From the NCBI RefSeq assembly GCF_002217755.1, contig NZ_BCFL01000017.1:462442-526441 (forward strand): a DNA stretch of 64,000 bases, given 5' to 3'. Numbering within the stretch: the stretch's first letter is position 1; the number at the start of each line of letters is the position of its first letter. The notes under the pieces are model-generated. The model ran no database searches. It was not told where the DNA came from and saw only the letters and a list, made by a program, of their open reading frames with translations. The DNA comes from Streptomyces hyaluromycini. Lineage in GTDB: Bacteria; Actinomycetota; Actinomycetes; Streptomycetales; Streptomycetaceae. The translations under genes were made by a program, and so were the position numbers. This document shows positions 27,305 to 35,172 of this stretch, one piece after another.

Positions 27305-28291
27305 ATGATCAAAGGCGACGGCATCCGCCGCGACATTGCTCAGGTCGACGAGGACGAACTGACCGCATTCATCAACGCCATCAAGGGACTACAGAACCGC
27401 AAGTACCCGGGGGTCAGGGACGACTTCCCCGTCGGCGGTGTCAGCCTGTGGTTCAAGCAGGACGAGATCCATCAGGCCACGCATGTCCACGGCGGCCCGG
27501 AGTTCGTTCCCTGGCACCGGGAACTCTGCAACCGCTTCGAGCAGTTGATCCGGTCCGTCGACCCGCGGTTGTCGCTGCACTACTGGAACTGGACGACCGA
27601 CCCCAGCGCGCTGTTCACGCCCACCGTGATGGGTTCGAAGAAAGGGGACGCCGGAGAGCCCTGGCTCAGCGCCGGCTTCTACAACCCGACGGCCGACCCC
27701 TACCGCGACGACAACGTCTTCGCCCCGGAACACGCCAACCCCTTCGACCCACCGCGCGCCCTCACCCGGGACATGACGGACGGCGTGCCCCAACTCGCCT
27801 TCAAGGACGCGGAGATCATCGCCGCCCCCGATTACCACACCATGCGGCTCAAGCTCGAAGGCAGCCACAACGACGCCCACGGCTACATCGGCGGCACCAT
27901 CGGCGAACCCCACACGTCGTTCCGCGATCCGTTCGTCTTCCTGCTCCACTCGAACGTCGATCGCCTCTACGCCATGTGGCAGCACGCCGACCCCGTGACC
28001 CGCTTCGATCCCCGGACCGTCTACGGTGCCGCCGACCCCGAGGACCCGATGTGGTTCGCGCGCCGGCTCGGCCCCTGGGACGGCTCGGGGAGGATGCGGC
28101 CCTGGTCGGCGCCGGAGTTCGAGGAGGAGGAGAAGAACTACCTCGATCTCAGCGTGGTCACACCACCCCAGTACGACACGATCCCGCCGGTCGGGAACGG
28201 CGCGGCCACCGGGAAGAAGCTGGACGACCTGCGGCACCTGCTTGAGGACCCTGCCGTTCGGCAAGCTGTCAGGACTCTCCTGCCCGCGTAG
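27305..28291 (+). CDS. Tyrosinase-family type-3 copper oxidase
   Basis: 328 aa from ATG 27305, chosen because GGAAGGG ends 6 bp upstream; the nearby ATG 27299 would touch that site. CuA-like histidines in DEIHQATHVHGGPEFVPWHRE and CuB-like HNDAHGYIGG with FLLHSNVDRLYAMWQ are intact. It should bind two coppers and oxidise phenols or catechols. No signal peptide and no MelC1-type copper caddy gene are present, so it differs from the classical melC operon. Its substrate is unknown. A strong terminator follows, so it is probably monocistronic. Confidence 0.88.
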   Translation: MIKGDGIRRDIAQVDEDELTAFINAIKGLQNRKYPGVRDDFPVGGVSLWFKQDEIHQATHVHGGPEFVPWHRELCNRFEQLIRSVDPRLSLHYWNWTTDPSALFTPTVMGSKKGDAGEPWLSAGFYNPTADPYRDDNVFAPEHANPFDPPRALTRDMTDGVPQLAFKDAEIIAAPDYHTMRLKLEGSHNDAHGYIGGTIGEPHTSFRDPFVFLLHSNVDRLYAMWQHADPVTRFDPRTVYGAADPEDPMWFARRLGPWDGSGRMRPWSAPEFEEEEKNYLDLSVVTPPQYDTIPPVGNGAATGKKLDDLRHLLEDPAVRQAVRTLLPA

Positions 28292-28354
28292 GGCACATCG
28301 GGGAGTCCGGGCCGGCGTTGCCACCGACCGCCCCAACCACACCAGACAAGTTCC

Positions 28355-28380
28355 AGCCCCCTCTTTGTCGAGAGGGGGCT
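28355..28380 (+). terminator. Terminator after the tyrosinase gene
   Basis: Perfect 10-bp stem agccccctct / agagggggct with a 6-nt loop, 63 bp after the stop codon. Confidence 0.75.
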
Positions 28381-28451
28381 GAGAACTCCCCCGTTGGTCC
28401 GATCGGCCCAGCAGGAGGGAAGGCTGCGGCCCGGCGCGACCTTCAGGCACG

Positions 28452-29072
28452 TCACCGGCCCCGTCGGTGCAGTCGGTGGCCTACGACCAGGACGGCGGCG
28501 AGTTTGAACACCATCACGACCAGGACCGTGCCAAGGACCCAGGACGTCCAGTCCGAGGAGGTCAGCAGCGCGTCGGCCAGGCCCAGATGCACGGCCAGGG
28601 CGACAGCGACGAGCGCCGCGAGTCCTGCCCACCCCAGACGGCTGGGCCGCGCGGTCGCCGAGCCCGTGGTGGACGGGAGGTCGGCCACCGTGGACTCCTG
28701 CCACTCCACGCGCAGCTCGTCCCGCCTGCCGAATCGGCCGATGTGCGTGGTGAGGAGATCCTGCAGTTTGCGGAGATCTTCATCGGTGTCGGTCTCGACC
28801 CGTAGGACGAGTTCGCCCTCGGCGGCCCGGAGTTCGCACTCGCCCGTGGGCAGGGTGACCCTGCCGTGGGTGTCGGACCACTCGACGCGGATCTGATCCG
28901 GGGCGATGTCGAGTGGCTTGTGACGCGCGGCGGAGGCCGTTTCGTCAGCACCGTTGTGGTGGCTGCGCGGGCGGTGTCCCAGGTGGCGGCCCTTGTTGCT
29001 GAAGTGCTTGCAGAGCTGGACGAGATACCGGCTCGGACGGTCGGTCGGGACGTGGGCTTCGGCGATGGGCAT
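28452..29072 (-). CDS. DUF2218-domain protein with C-terminal membrane helices
   Basis: 206 aa from ATG 29072 (MPIAEAHVPTDRPSRYLVQLCKHF), with GAGGAT 6 bp upstream. The N-terminal 100 residues match DUF2218: TDRPSRYLVQLCKHFSNKGR, IRVEWSDTHGRVTLPTGECEL, and LRAAEGELVLRVETDTDEDLRKL...HIGRFGRRDEL. Two hydrophobic helices (WAGLAALVAVALAVHLGLAD and WVLGTVLVVMVFKLAAVLVV) are an addition to the usual stand-alone domain. The family function is unknown and it is often found near iron or redox genes. It is 14 bp downstream of the methyltransferase gene and probably co-transcribed. Confidence 0.85.
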   Translation of the reverse strand: MPIAEAHVPTDRPSRYLVQLCKHFSNKGRHLGHRPRSHHNGADETASAARHKPLDIAPDQIRVEWSDTHGRVTLPTGECELRAAEGELVLRVETDTDEDLRKLQDLLTTHIGRFGRRDELRVEWQESTVADLPSTTGSATARPSRLGWAGLAALVAVALAVHLGLADALLTSSDWTSWVLGTVLVVMVFKLAAVLVVGHRLHRRGR

Positions 29073-29086
29073 GGTGATCCTCGGGG

Positions 29087-29704
29087 TCAGGTCCGGGTGA
29101 CGGTGATGAGCCACGCCTCGACATGGCCGGGGTCGGCGGTGATGTCGATGGCGGACGGCTCGACGGAGTCGATCTGCCAGCCGTCCGCGAAGGCGGCTTC
29201 TACCCGAGCCCTGCTCACCTTGTGCAGCGGACCCCAGGCGCCGGGTTCCCGGTCGCTGATGCAGAGGATGAAGCAGCGCCCGCTCGGGCGCAGCAGGGTA
29301 CGGAGGCCGTCGACGTACGCGGCGCGGTCCTCGTCGCCGAAGGCGTGGAAGAGGCCGCAGTCCAGGACGGTGTCGAACCCCTCGGCGAGTACGGCCAGTT
29401 CGCGGGCGTCGTGGAGCAGGAACCGTGCCGTGTGACCCCGCTCCCGTGCCTTGTCCCGTGCGGTACGCAGGGCGCGGGCGGCGAGGTCGATGCCGGTGGC
29501 GTCGAGGCCGAGACGGGCGGCCAGGAGCGTGTGCTCGCCGGTTCCGCACCCTGCGTCCAGCACCCGGCCCCGGAAGGCACCGGACGCGGCGAGGGCGGCG
29601 AACACCGGCTGGGGGCGGCCGATGTCCCAGGGAGGCGGGGTGGCGTACAGGTCGTCGGGTGAACGCGGAGCGGCTGTGCCCGGGCCGTGGGGCGAGGCTG
29701 CCAT
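29087..29704 (-). CDS. Class I SAM-dependent methyltransferase
   Basis: 205 aa from ATG 29704 with a GGAAGGAA site. Motif I VLDAGCGTGEHTLLAARLG, acidic motif ATGIDLA, motif post-I region ARFLLHDAREL and motif FDTVLDCGLFHAF. Similar to thiopurine-type or small-molecule methyltransferases; the substrate is unknown. It is divergent from a TetR gene with palindromic sites between them and leads a two-gene unit with the DUF2218 protein. Confidence 0.85.
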   Translation of the reverse strand: MAASPHGPGTAAPRSPDDLYATPPPWDIGRPQPVFAALAASGAFRGRVLDAGCGTGEHTLLAARLGLDATGIDLAARALRTARDKARERGHTARFLLHDARELAVLAEGFDTVLDCGLFHAFGDEDRAAYVDGLRTLLRPSGRCFILCISDREPGAWGPLHKVSRARVEAAFADGWQIDSVEPSAIDITADPGHVEAWLITVTRT

Positions 29705-29791
29705 GGGTTCGTTCCTTCCGTTCCGGGCGGACGGAACCTCGTCCTCGCAGGAGTTCGGGTCCGTCGGGTGGCTGACTCCGCCAGATTTATC

Positions 29792-29806
29792 GAGACACAG
29801 TGTCTC
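29792..29806. promoter_or_regulatory. Candidate TetR operator 1
   Basis: Perfect palindrome GAGACAC-A-GTGTCTC in the 148-bp gap between the divergent methyltransferase and tetR-type genes. It probably controls the methyltransferase promoter. Confidence 0.55.
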
Positions 29807-29819
29807 CGTCAAGTCATGA

Positions 29820-29844
29820 TGTATCGAGTAGGGCGTCTCGTACA
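29820..29844. promoter_or_regulatory. Candidate TetR operator 2
   Basis: Imperfect inverted repeat TGTATCGAG-N8-CTCGTACA just upstream of the tetR-type start codon. It shares the (C)GAG/CTC(G) arms with operator 1 and could mediate autorepression. Confidence 0.4.
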
Positions 29845-29852
29845 CTGCACGG

Positions 29853-30428
29853 GTGCCGAAGCTGTGGAACGAGACGATCGAGGAACACCGCCGCGCGGTA
29901 CGGGACGCGGTGCTGGAGGTCACCGCGGGGTTGGTGGCCGAGCACGGGCTGCGCGGGGTGACGATGTCGCGGATCGCCGAGGGGACCGGGATCGGCCGGG
30001 CCACGCTGTACAAGTACTTCCCGGACGTCGAATCGATCATGACGGCGTGGCACGAGCGCCAGATCTCCGGCCATCTGCAAGAGCTCGCCGCGTTGCGCGG
30101 CCGGCCCGGCACCCCGGGCGAGCGGCTCATCGCCGTGCTCGACGCCTACGCCCGCATCCAGCAGCGACGCCACGGCCACGATGCGGAGATCGGCGCCTTG
30201 CTGCACCGCGGGGAGCACGTCGCGCACGCCGAGCAGCATCTGCGCGGGTTCATCCGCGGCCTGCTCTCCGAGGGTGTGGCGTCCGGCGAGGTGCGCGACG
30301 ACGTGGCTCCGGACGAGCTGGCCGGCTTCTGTCTGCACGCCCTCGGGGCGGCGAGCGGTCTGGATTCCGAGGACGCGGTACGCAGGCTCGTCCTGGTCAC
30401 GGTGGACGGGCTGCGTCCGGGCCACTGA
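29853..30428 (+). CDS. TetR-family transcriptional regulator
   Basis: 191 aa. N-terminal HTH: GLRGVTMSRIAEGTGIGRATLYKYFPDVESIM. The C-terminal ligand domain is all-helical. It is divergent from the methyltransferase-DUF2218 unit and presumably represses it, relieved by an unidentified ligand. The start is probably leaderless or weakly initiated, because only cgggtgcc precedes ATG 29853 on the short gap side. Confidence 0.9.
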   Translation: MPKLWNETIEEHRRAVRDAVLEVTAGLVAEHGLRGVTMSRIAEGTGIGRATLYKYFPDVESIMTAWHERQISGHLQELAALRGRPGTPGERLIAVLDAYARIQQRRHGHDAEIGALLHRGEHVAHAEQHLRGFIRGLLSEGVASGEVRDDVAPDELAGFCLHALGAASGLDSEDAVRRLVLVTVDGLRPGH

Positions 30429-30514
30429 GGGTGGCAGCGGGAGGCAGGCGTTACGGACCCGCTACGGGCAGAGCGCGGCAACCGGCGTCCAGCGGTGACG
30501 GAGTGCGGTCGCCG

Positions 30515-30660
30515 TCACTTCGGCCGGTGCGCGGCGAGTTGTTCGCGGGCCTCTGCGTACGTGTCGGTGTCGATCTCTCCCGAGGCATAGCGACGGTCGA
30601 GGATCTGCTCCGGGGTCTCGCGTTGGTGCGGAACGTGATCGGTTGTTCCCGGCTCTGCCG
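30515..30660 (-). pseudogene. SHOCT-domain C-terminal remnant
   Basis: Minus-strand codons give TPEQILDRRYASGEIDTDTY followed by AEAREQLAAHRPK and a stop at 30515-30517, a clear SHOCT motif. The frame is closed by a TGA upstream and there is no start codon, so the larger protein it belonged to has been lost. Confidence 0.6.
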
Positions 30661-30750
30661 GTCTTTGTCACCGCGGGCACCAGCCCACGCTGGTGCTGAC
30701 CGCCCGGCCCGTCCCCGGCAGGGCGGACGGGCCGGGCAGTCAGCGGGTGA

Positions 30751-31659
30751 TCAGCCGACGTGCAGGGTGAGGGCCGCGGTGTGGAGCGTGCCGCCGGTCT
30801 GGAACTGCAGGAACAGCCGCCAGTTTCCGGACTGGGCGAACTCGGCGTGGAAGGTCAGCGCCGGGCCGCCGTGGTCACCGTCGACCTTGGTCTCCGGGTG
30901 GAGGTGGGCGAAGGCGAGGTCGCCCTCGTGGAAGGCGGTCAGGTGGGCGTAGGTGTCCAGGTAGGGCTGGAGGTCGGTGACCGGCTTGCCGTCCTTGGAG
31001 ACGGTGGCGGTGAGCTGGTGGGCCATGCCTGCCATCAGGTCGCCCTTCACCGTCACGGTGTAGCCGTCGACGGCGGTGGTGCCGGACGCCTTGGGCAGGG
31101 AGGTGGTCATCGCCATGCCGGAGACCTTCACGGTGCGACTGAGGACGAAGTCCTTGCCCTTGCCGGTGCCGCTTTCCGGGGTGAAGGAGGCGTACAACCG
31201 CCAGGTTCCCGACTGTAGCGCCGCCAGCGGTGCGGTCCACGTGCCGTCCTCGGCGATGGTCGGGTGCAGGTGCTGGAAGCCGGTGAGGTCGGTGCGGACG
31301 GCGTAGAAGTGCATCCGCTTGGTCTGGTCGACGGCGAAGTCGGTGACCGGGTTGCCGTCCGGGCCGGTGATGGTGAAGCGGTAGTCGGTCGCCTTGCCGG
31401 CGGGGAGGCTGCCGGCCGTGGAGGTCATCCGGTAGCCGTCCTTCGCGGCGGCCAGGCCGTTGCCGGTGGCGGCACCGGCCATACCGGGCATCGACGCCAT
31501 GGCGCCGGCCGAGGCGGACGGTGTGCCGCTGTGGTTCATGCCGGGCATGCCGGAGGTGTGGTCCGAGCCGGTGCCGGCGCCGCAGGCGGCGAGCGCCGGC
31601 GTGAGGACAGCGGTGGCTGCCGCGAGGGCATGGCGAGTCGTCCGGAGACGCTTGGACAT
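30751..31659 (-). CDS. Met/His-rich lipoprotein, probably copper/heavy-metal related
   Basis: 302 aa from ATG 31659. Lipoprotein signal with lipobox LAAC (Cys26). The mature N-terminus is rich in Met and His (HTSGMPGMNHSGTP...MASMPGMAGAA), a composition typical of extracytoplasmic copper-binding proteins. Two similar beta-rich halves each contain FQHLHPTI / FAHLHPET-type His motifs and GTWRLYASF / GNWRLFLQF strands, suggesting an internal duplication. It probably binds metal outside the membrane. It lies next to a DUF6153 gene in the same direction, and a BlaI/CopY-M56 pair is 0.7 kb further upstream. Confidence 0.75.
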   Translation of the reverse strand: MSKRLRTTRHALAAATAVLTPALAACGAGTGSDHTSGMPGMNHSGTPSASAGAMASMPGMAGAATGNGLAAAKDGYRMTSTAGSLPAGKATDYRFTITGPDGNPVTDFAVDQTKRMHFYAVRTDLTGFQHLHPTIAEDGTWTAPLAALQSGTWRLYASFTPESGTGKGKDFVLSRTVKVSGMAMTTSLPKASGTTAVDGYTVTVKGDLMAGMAHQLTATVSKDGKPVTDLQPYLDTYAHLTAFHEGDLAFAHLHPETKVDGDHGGPALTFHAEFAQSGNWRLFLQFQTGGTLHTAALTLHVG

Positions 31660-31753
31660 GGGTGTGTCTTTCCAGGTGGGCGCCGTGATCTGGCGCGGGT
31701 GAACGTGAGACCTGTGCCGGGCCGCGGCGCTGAGCCGGAGCCCGGAGGTCCTG

Positions 31754-32200
31754 TCACGTCCGTGCGATGCACACCTGGAGCAGGAGGTCACGCCCGTCGG
31801 CCGGTGGCCCCCGGCGACGGCCGTCGCCGTACGCTCGCCGGACCCACGGCAGCAGAAGTGCGGCCGGGAGAACGAAGGCGACCGCGGTGAGGGGAGGCAG
31901 TGGCGTCTCGGAGCGGGGCGTGGTGGCCAGACACAACGCGCCCTGCATGGCCTCGTCCGCGTGCTCGGCGGCTTTCTCCTGCGCCGCCTCGGCGTGGCCG
32001 GAGCCGTGCGGGGCCATCGCGGCGAGCGCAGGTTGCACGGCCGCCATCTCGGACATGGACCCGTGGCAGCCGCCGTCGGCCGCGGCCGGGCCGCCGTGCA
32101 TGAGGAACAGCCCGAGCAGCACGGCGACCAGCACGGCGGGCCGCACCACTCGGCGGTGGCGGGCCCCGGCCGTGCCGGGGGCGGGCTGCGTGACCATCAC
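31754..32200 (-). CDS. DUF6153-family membrane protein
   Basis: 148 aa from 32200; a second in-frame ATG lies 3 bp later. One N-terminal hydrophobic helix with the family-typical VLLGLFLMHGGPAA, then a His/Met-rich extracellular loop (HGSMSEM, MAPHGSGHAEAA) and a second helix (LTAVAFVLPAALLLPWV). Function is unknown. The His/Met richness and its place 94 bp upstream of the metal-binding-like lipoprotein gene suggest a shared role in metal handling. Confidence 0.75.
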   Translation of the reverse strand: MMVTQPAPGTAGARHRRVVRPAVLVAVLLGLFLMHGGPAAADGGCHGSMSEMAAVQPALAAMAPHGSGHAEAAQEKAAEHADEAMQGALCLATTPRSETPLPPLTAVAFVLPAALLLPWVRRAYGDGRRRGPPADGRDLLLQVCIART

Positions 32201-32371
32201 GGCTACACCTTACGGCGGGCGCAGTACAGGGAATGCGGGAAGCGGAGCCGACAGGGGGAGACGGCCGGGTGCCGACGCAGCTCAGTGCAGTCCTCGACGC
32301 CTCGGCCTCACATGGCCGTGCCGGCGATCCTCTGTCGGGACGGCATGGCTCTCTCCGGCCATCGCCTGGCT

Positions 32372-33313
32372 CTATCCGGCGCCGACGCTCTTCAGCAGCA
32401 GGTGGAGGTCGTGGGCGGCTTCGGCCGTGGCGAGTGTCACGGAGGTCAGGATGACGGCGGTCGCGGCGGTGAGTGCCGGGTGGCGTCCGAGGGGTGGGGC
32501 GAGGAGCGCGGCGACGCGGCGGGGTACCGGACCGGCCTTGGCGAGCGGTGCGCGGCGGCCGAGGATGCCGAGGGCGGCGCCCGCGGGACGGCCGAGGGCC
32601 GGGGTCCCGTGGGCGGCGAGGGCGGCCTTGCCGACCGTGCGGGCGACCCGCCTGCGGTCGCCGGTGACACCGGCCGCGCTCTCGTCGGCCCAGCGTTCGA
32701 TGGTGTACGTGACGGCGGCGGCCAACGGGCGCAGCAGCGGGTTGGCGGCGGCGCCGAACTGAGCGAGGCCGACGAACACGTAGTGGTGGGCGCTCAGGTG
32801 GGCCCGCTCGTGGGCGAGCAGGATGTCGTGCTCGGTGTCGTCCAGGGTGTGCAGCATGCCGGTGGAGACCACCACGCGGCCGGGGAGTCCGGGCAGCGCG
32901 TAGGCATCGGGGACGTCGTCCTCCACGACGACCGTGCCGTCCCGTGCGGGCATGCAGGCGGCGTCCAGGGTGGCGGCCGCCAGGGTGCGGGCGCGCCGCC
33001 AGAGCATGCGGCCGGCGGTGAACAGGGCGCAGCCGAGCAGCAGACCCGCGACGAGCGCGACGGGGAGCCGGGCCGGGTCGTGGTGCCGGGCGGAGAGGGC
33101 CGACCAGTGGCCGAGGCCGGCGAGTTGGGGGATGCGGAGCAGGCCGGTGACGGCCAGGAGGCCGAGGGCGGTCGTGCTCGCCGTGCCCAGGACCAGGGAC
33201 AGGCCGGTGAGCAGCCAGGTGGCGAGGCGGGGTTCGCAGCGTTCGGACAGGGGCCGCGCGGCGAGCGGCGCGACGAGGGAGAGCAGCAGCGGCAGGTAGA
33301 CGGCGATGCGCAT
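32372..33313 (-). CDS. M56-family (BlaR1-like) membrane metalloprotease
   Basis: 313 aa. Three to four membrane helices in the first 120 residues, then a zinc-protease domain with LLAHERAHLSAHH (HExxH), a downstream ADESAA acidic ligand region and a C-terminal helix. No penicillin-binding sensor domain follows, so it is the short actinobacterial M56 type. By analogy with BlaR1 it would cleave the BlaI-type repressor encoded 27 bp upstream in response to a cell-surface signal. The two form one operon. Confidence 0.85.
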   Translation of the reverse strand: MRIAVYLPLLLSLVAPLAARPLSERCEPRLATWLLTGLSLVLGTASTTALGLLAVTGLLRIPQLAGLGHWSALSARHHDPARLPVALVAGLLLGCALFTAGRMLWRRARTLAAATLDAACMPARDGTVVVEDDVPDAYALPGLPGRVVVSTGMLHTLDDTEHDILLAHERAHLSAHHYVFVGLAQFGAAANPLLRPLAAAVTYTIERWADESAAGVTGDRRRVARTVGKAALAAHGTPALGRPAGAALGILGRRAPLAKAGPVPRRVAALLAPPLGRHPALTAATAVILTSVTLATAEAAHDLHLLLKSVGAG

Positions 33314-33340
33314 CGGGTCGGGCCCTTCTACCGGTCGCTT

Positions 33341-33730
33341 CTACCGGTCACTGTCCTGCTCGGCGGCGAGCAGTTGACGCAGCAGGTCGGCGTCCGTGTC
33401 GGAGAGGGTGTCGGCGAAGCGGGCGAGGACGGCTTCGCGGTCGGGGCGTTCCTCCAGCACGGTGTGCATACGGCGGGCGGCGAAGCCGGCGTCGTCGGTG
33501 ACGGGGGCGTAGGCGTACGCCCTGCCACGGGGGGTACGGGTCAGGAGCCCCTTGGCGTGCATGCGGGTGAGGATCGTGACGACGCTGTTGTAGGTCAGCT
33601 CGCCGCCCAGACGTTCCGCCACCTCGCCGGGGGTCAGCGCGGTGTCGGCCTGCTGGAGGTGGTCGAGGATCTCGGCCTCGCGGGCACCGTTGGCCCGCTT
33701 GGGGCTCCGGCCGCGTGCGGTGTCGCTCAT
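33341..33730 (-). CDS. BlaI/MecI/CopY-family repressor
   Basis: 129 aa. Winged-helix DNA-binding domain: GAREAEILDHLQQADTALTPGEVAERLGGELTYNSVVTILTRMHAKGLL, followed by the beta-wing TRTPRGRAYAYAPVTD and the dimerisation helices. No C-terminal CopY Cys-hook (CxC) is present, so direct copper sensing through Cys is unlikely. It should bind a palindromic operator as a dimer and be inactivated by proteolysis through the M56 protein. A TAC(G/A)CGCGTGTA box lies upstream of its own gene and a close match lies upstream of uppP. Confidence 0.9.
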   Translation of the reverse strand: MSDTARGRSPKRANGAREAEILDHLQQADTALTPGEVAERLGGELTYNSVVTILTRMHAKGLLTRTPRGRAYAYAPVTDDAGFAARRMHTVLEERPDREAVLARFADTLSDTDADLLRQLLAAEQDSDR

Positions 33731-33776
33731 GGGGTGTGCCGTACTCCCGTTCGTCTTCCGTAACCCAACAGGCTCC

Positions 33777-33788
33777 TACGCGCGTGTA
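33777..33788. promoter_or_regulatory. Candidate BlaI/CopY-type operator at the blaI-like gene
   Basis: TACGCGCGTGTA, a near-palindrome 47 bp upstream of the repressor start, followed by AAAA on the plus strand. The same core followed by AAAA occurs upstream of uppP. Confidence 0.5.
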
Positions 33789-33973
33789 AAACCTCACTCG
33801 CGCCCCGAGTCTGCCATGCACCCACACCCCGGGGCACTCCCCGAGGTCACGCGCACGGGAGATGCGCAGGTCAGGGCCGAAGAGGTCGATCCGTGGCGTC
33901 GGTGGCCACCAGGCATGGGGTTCGCCTGCGCGGGTTGCGGCGCCGGCTCCCGGGCCTCTACATTCCCTACTCC

Positions 33974-33985
33974 CACACGCGTGTA
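33974..33985. promoter_or_regulatory. Candidate BlaI/CopY-type operator upstream of uppP
   Basis: CACACGCGTGTA, containing a perfect palindrome ACACGCGTGT (33975-33984), about 80 bp before the uppP start codon. It differs by two bases from the box at the divergent repressor gene, which suggests one regulator controls both. Confidence 0.5.
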
Positions 33986-34062
33986 AAAGTATGCTTCCTG
34001 CGGACGCGCCCTCACCAGGCCCGCAGCTCCCTCTCGCTCCCGATGCCCGACGAGGAGTCCTC

Positions 34063-35007
34063 GTGACCGAACTGTCCTATATCCAGGCCGTCGTCATCGG
34101 CGCCCTGCAAGGCGTGACCGAGCTCTTCCCGGTCTCCAGCCTCGGCCATTCCGTGCTGGTGCCCGCCTGGATCGGCGGCTCCTGGGGCCATCTGGTCACC
34201 GAGAACGCCACCGGAGACTCCGAGGGCTCCCCGTACCTGGCCTTCATCGTCGCCCTGCACGTGGCGACCGCGGCGGCCCTGCTGGTCTTCTACCGCAAGG
34301 ACTGGGTCCGCATCGTCCGCGCCCTTGTCACCACCGTCCGTACCCGCAGGGTCGAGACCTCGACGGAACGCCTCGCCTGGTTGCTGATCGTGGCCACCAT
34401 CCCGGTCGGCCTCACCGGACTGGCCCTGGAGCACACCTTCCGCACCTTGTTCGCCAAGCCGCTGGCGGCCGCGGTGTTCCTCACCGTCAACGGGCTGATC
34501 CTGCTGGTCGGAGAACGGCTGCGGCGCGGCTCGGAGGCCCGGCAGGCAGCCGCCCGGACGGCCGTGGTGAGCGCCGGTCCCGGGGCGGCCCTCGAAGCCG
34601 GCATCCCCGCGGAGTCCGCGAGCCGGCGACTGGACACCCTCAGCTACCGGGAGGCGGGCGTCATCGGCCTGTTCCAGACCCTGGCGCTGCTGGCCGGGAT
34701 CAGCCGGTCGGGCATCACCATGGTCGGCGGGCTGCTGCGCGGCCTGGACCACGAGGATGCCGCCAAGTTCTCGTTCCTGCTGGCCACCCCGGTCATCCTG
34801 GCCGCCGGCCTCCTCAAGCTGCCGAGCCTCGCCGGGCCCGCGGCCGCGCACATCCACGGCCAGGTGATCGTCGGCTTCTTCACCGCCGCGATCGCCGCGT
34901 ACGCCGCCGTGCGCTTTCTGTCCCGGTACTTCACCACGCGCACGCTCACCCCGTTCGCCGTGTACTGCCTGGTGGCCGGGGTCGCCAGCATCGTCCAGTT
35001 CGCCTGA
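34063..35007 (+). CDS. uppP: Undecaprenyl-diphosphate phosphatase (BacA/UppP)
   Basis: 314 aa from GTG 34063, with GAGGAG about 6 bp upstream. The catalytic motifs are present: QGVTELFPVSSLGH (the (E/Q)xxxE plus Ser/His motif) and AGISRSGITM (PGxSRSG type). About eight membrane helices. It recycles undecaprenyl diphosphate to the monophosphate lipid carrier for cell-wall synthesis; extra copies confer bacitracin resistance in other bacteria. A hydrophilic insertion at about residues 155-190 makes it longer than the common 270-280 aa. It carries a BlaI-type box upstream. Confidence 0.92.
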   Translation: MTELSYIQAVVIGALQGVTELFPVSSLGHSVLVPAWIGGSWGHLVTENATGDSEGSPYLAFIVALHVATAAALLVFYRKDWVRIVRALVTTVRTRRVETSTERLAWLLIVATIPVGLTGLALEHTFRTLFAKPLAAAVFLTVNGLILLVGERLRRGSEARQAAARTAVVSAGPGAALEAGIPAESASRRLDTLSYREAGVIGLFQTLALLAGISRSGITMVGGLLRGLDHEDAAKFSFLLATPVILAAGLLKLPSLAGPAAAHIHGQVIVGFFTAAIAAYAAVRFLSRYFTTRTLTPFAVYCLVAGVASIVQFA

Positions 35008-35072
35008 CGGCCCGGGCAGGCGGCGGCGGTGCCGTACCCGCCGCTGTCCCGGGCACTGCTACTCAGCGACAG

Positions 35073-35086
35073 GTAACAGGCGTTAC
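35073..35086. promoter_or_regulatory. Inverted repeat upstream of the chrB-like gene
   Basis: GTAAC-AGGC-GTTAC, a perfect 5-4-5 palindrome about 90 bp before the annotated start. It is a candidate operator for the chromate-resistance-like unit. Confidence 0.4.
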
Positions 35087-35172
35087 ATTTCCCTCTGTGT
35101 CCAGCCAGTCAAGCAAGCCCAGCCAGTCCCGCACGTCCTAAGCAGGCGGCAACGGGGCAGTGGCTCGTTCTC

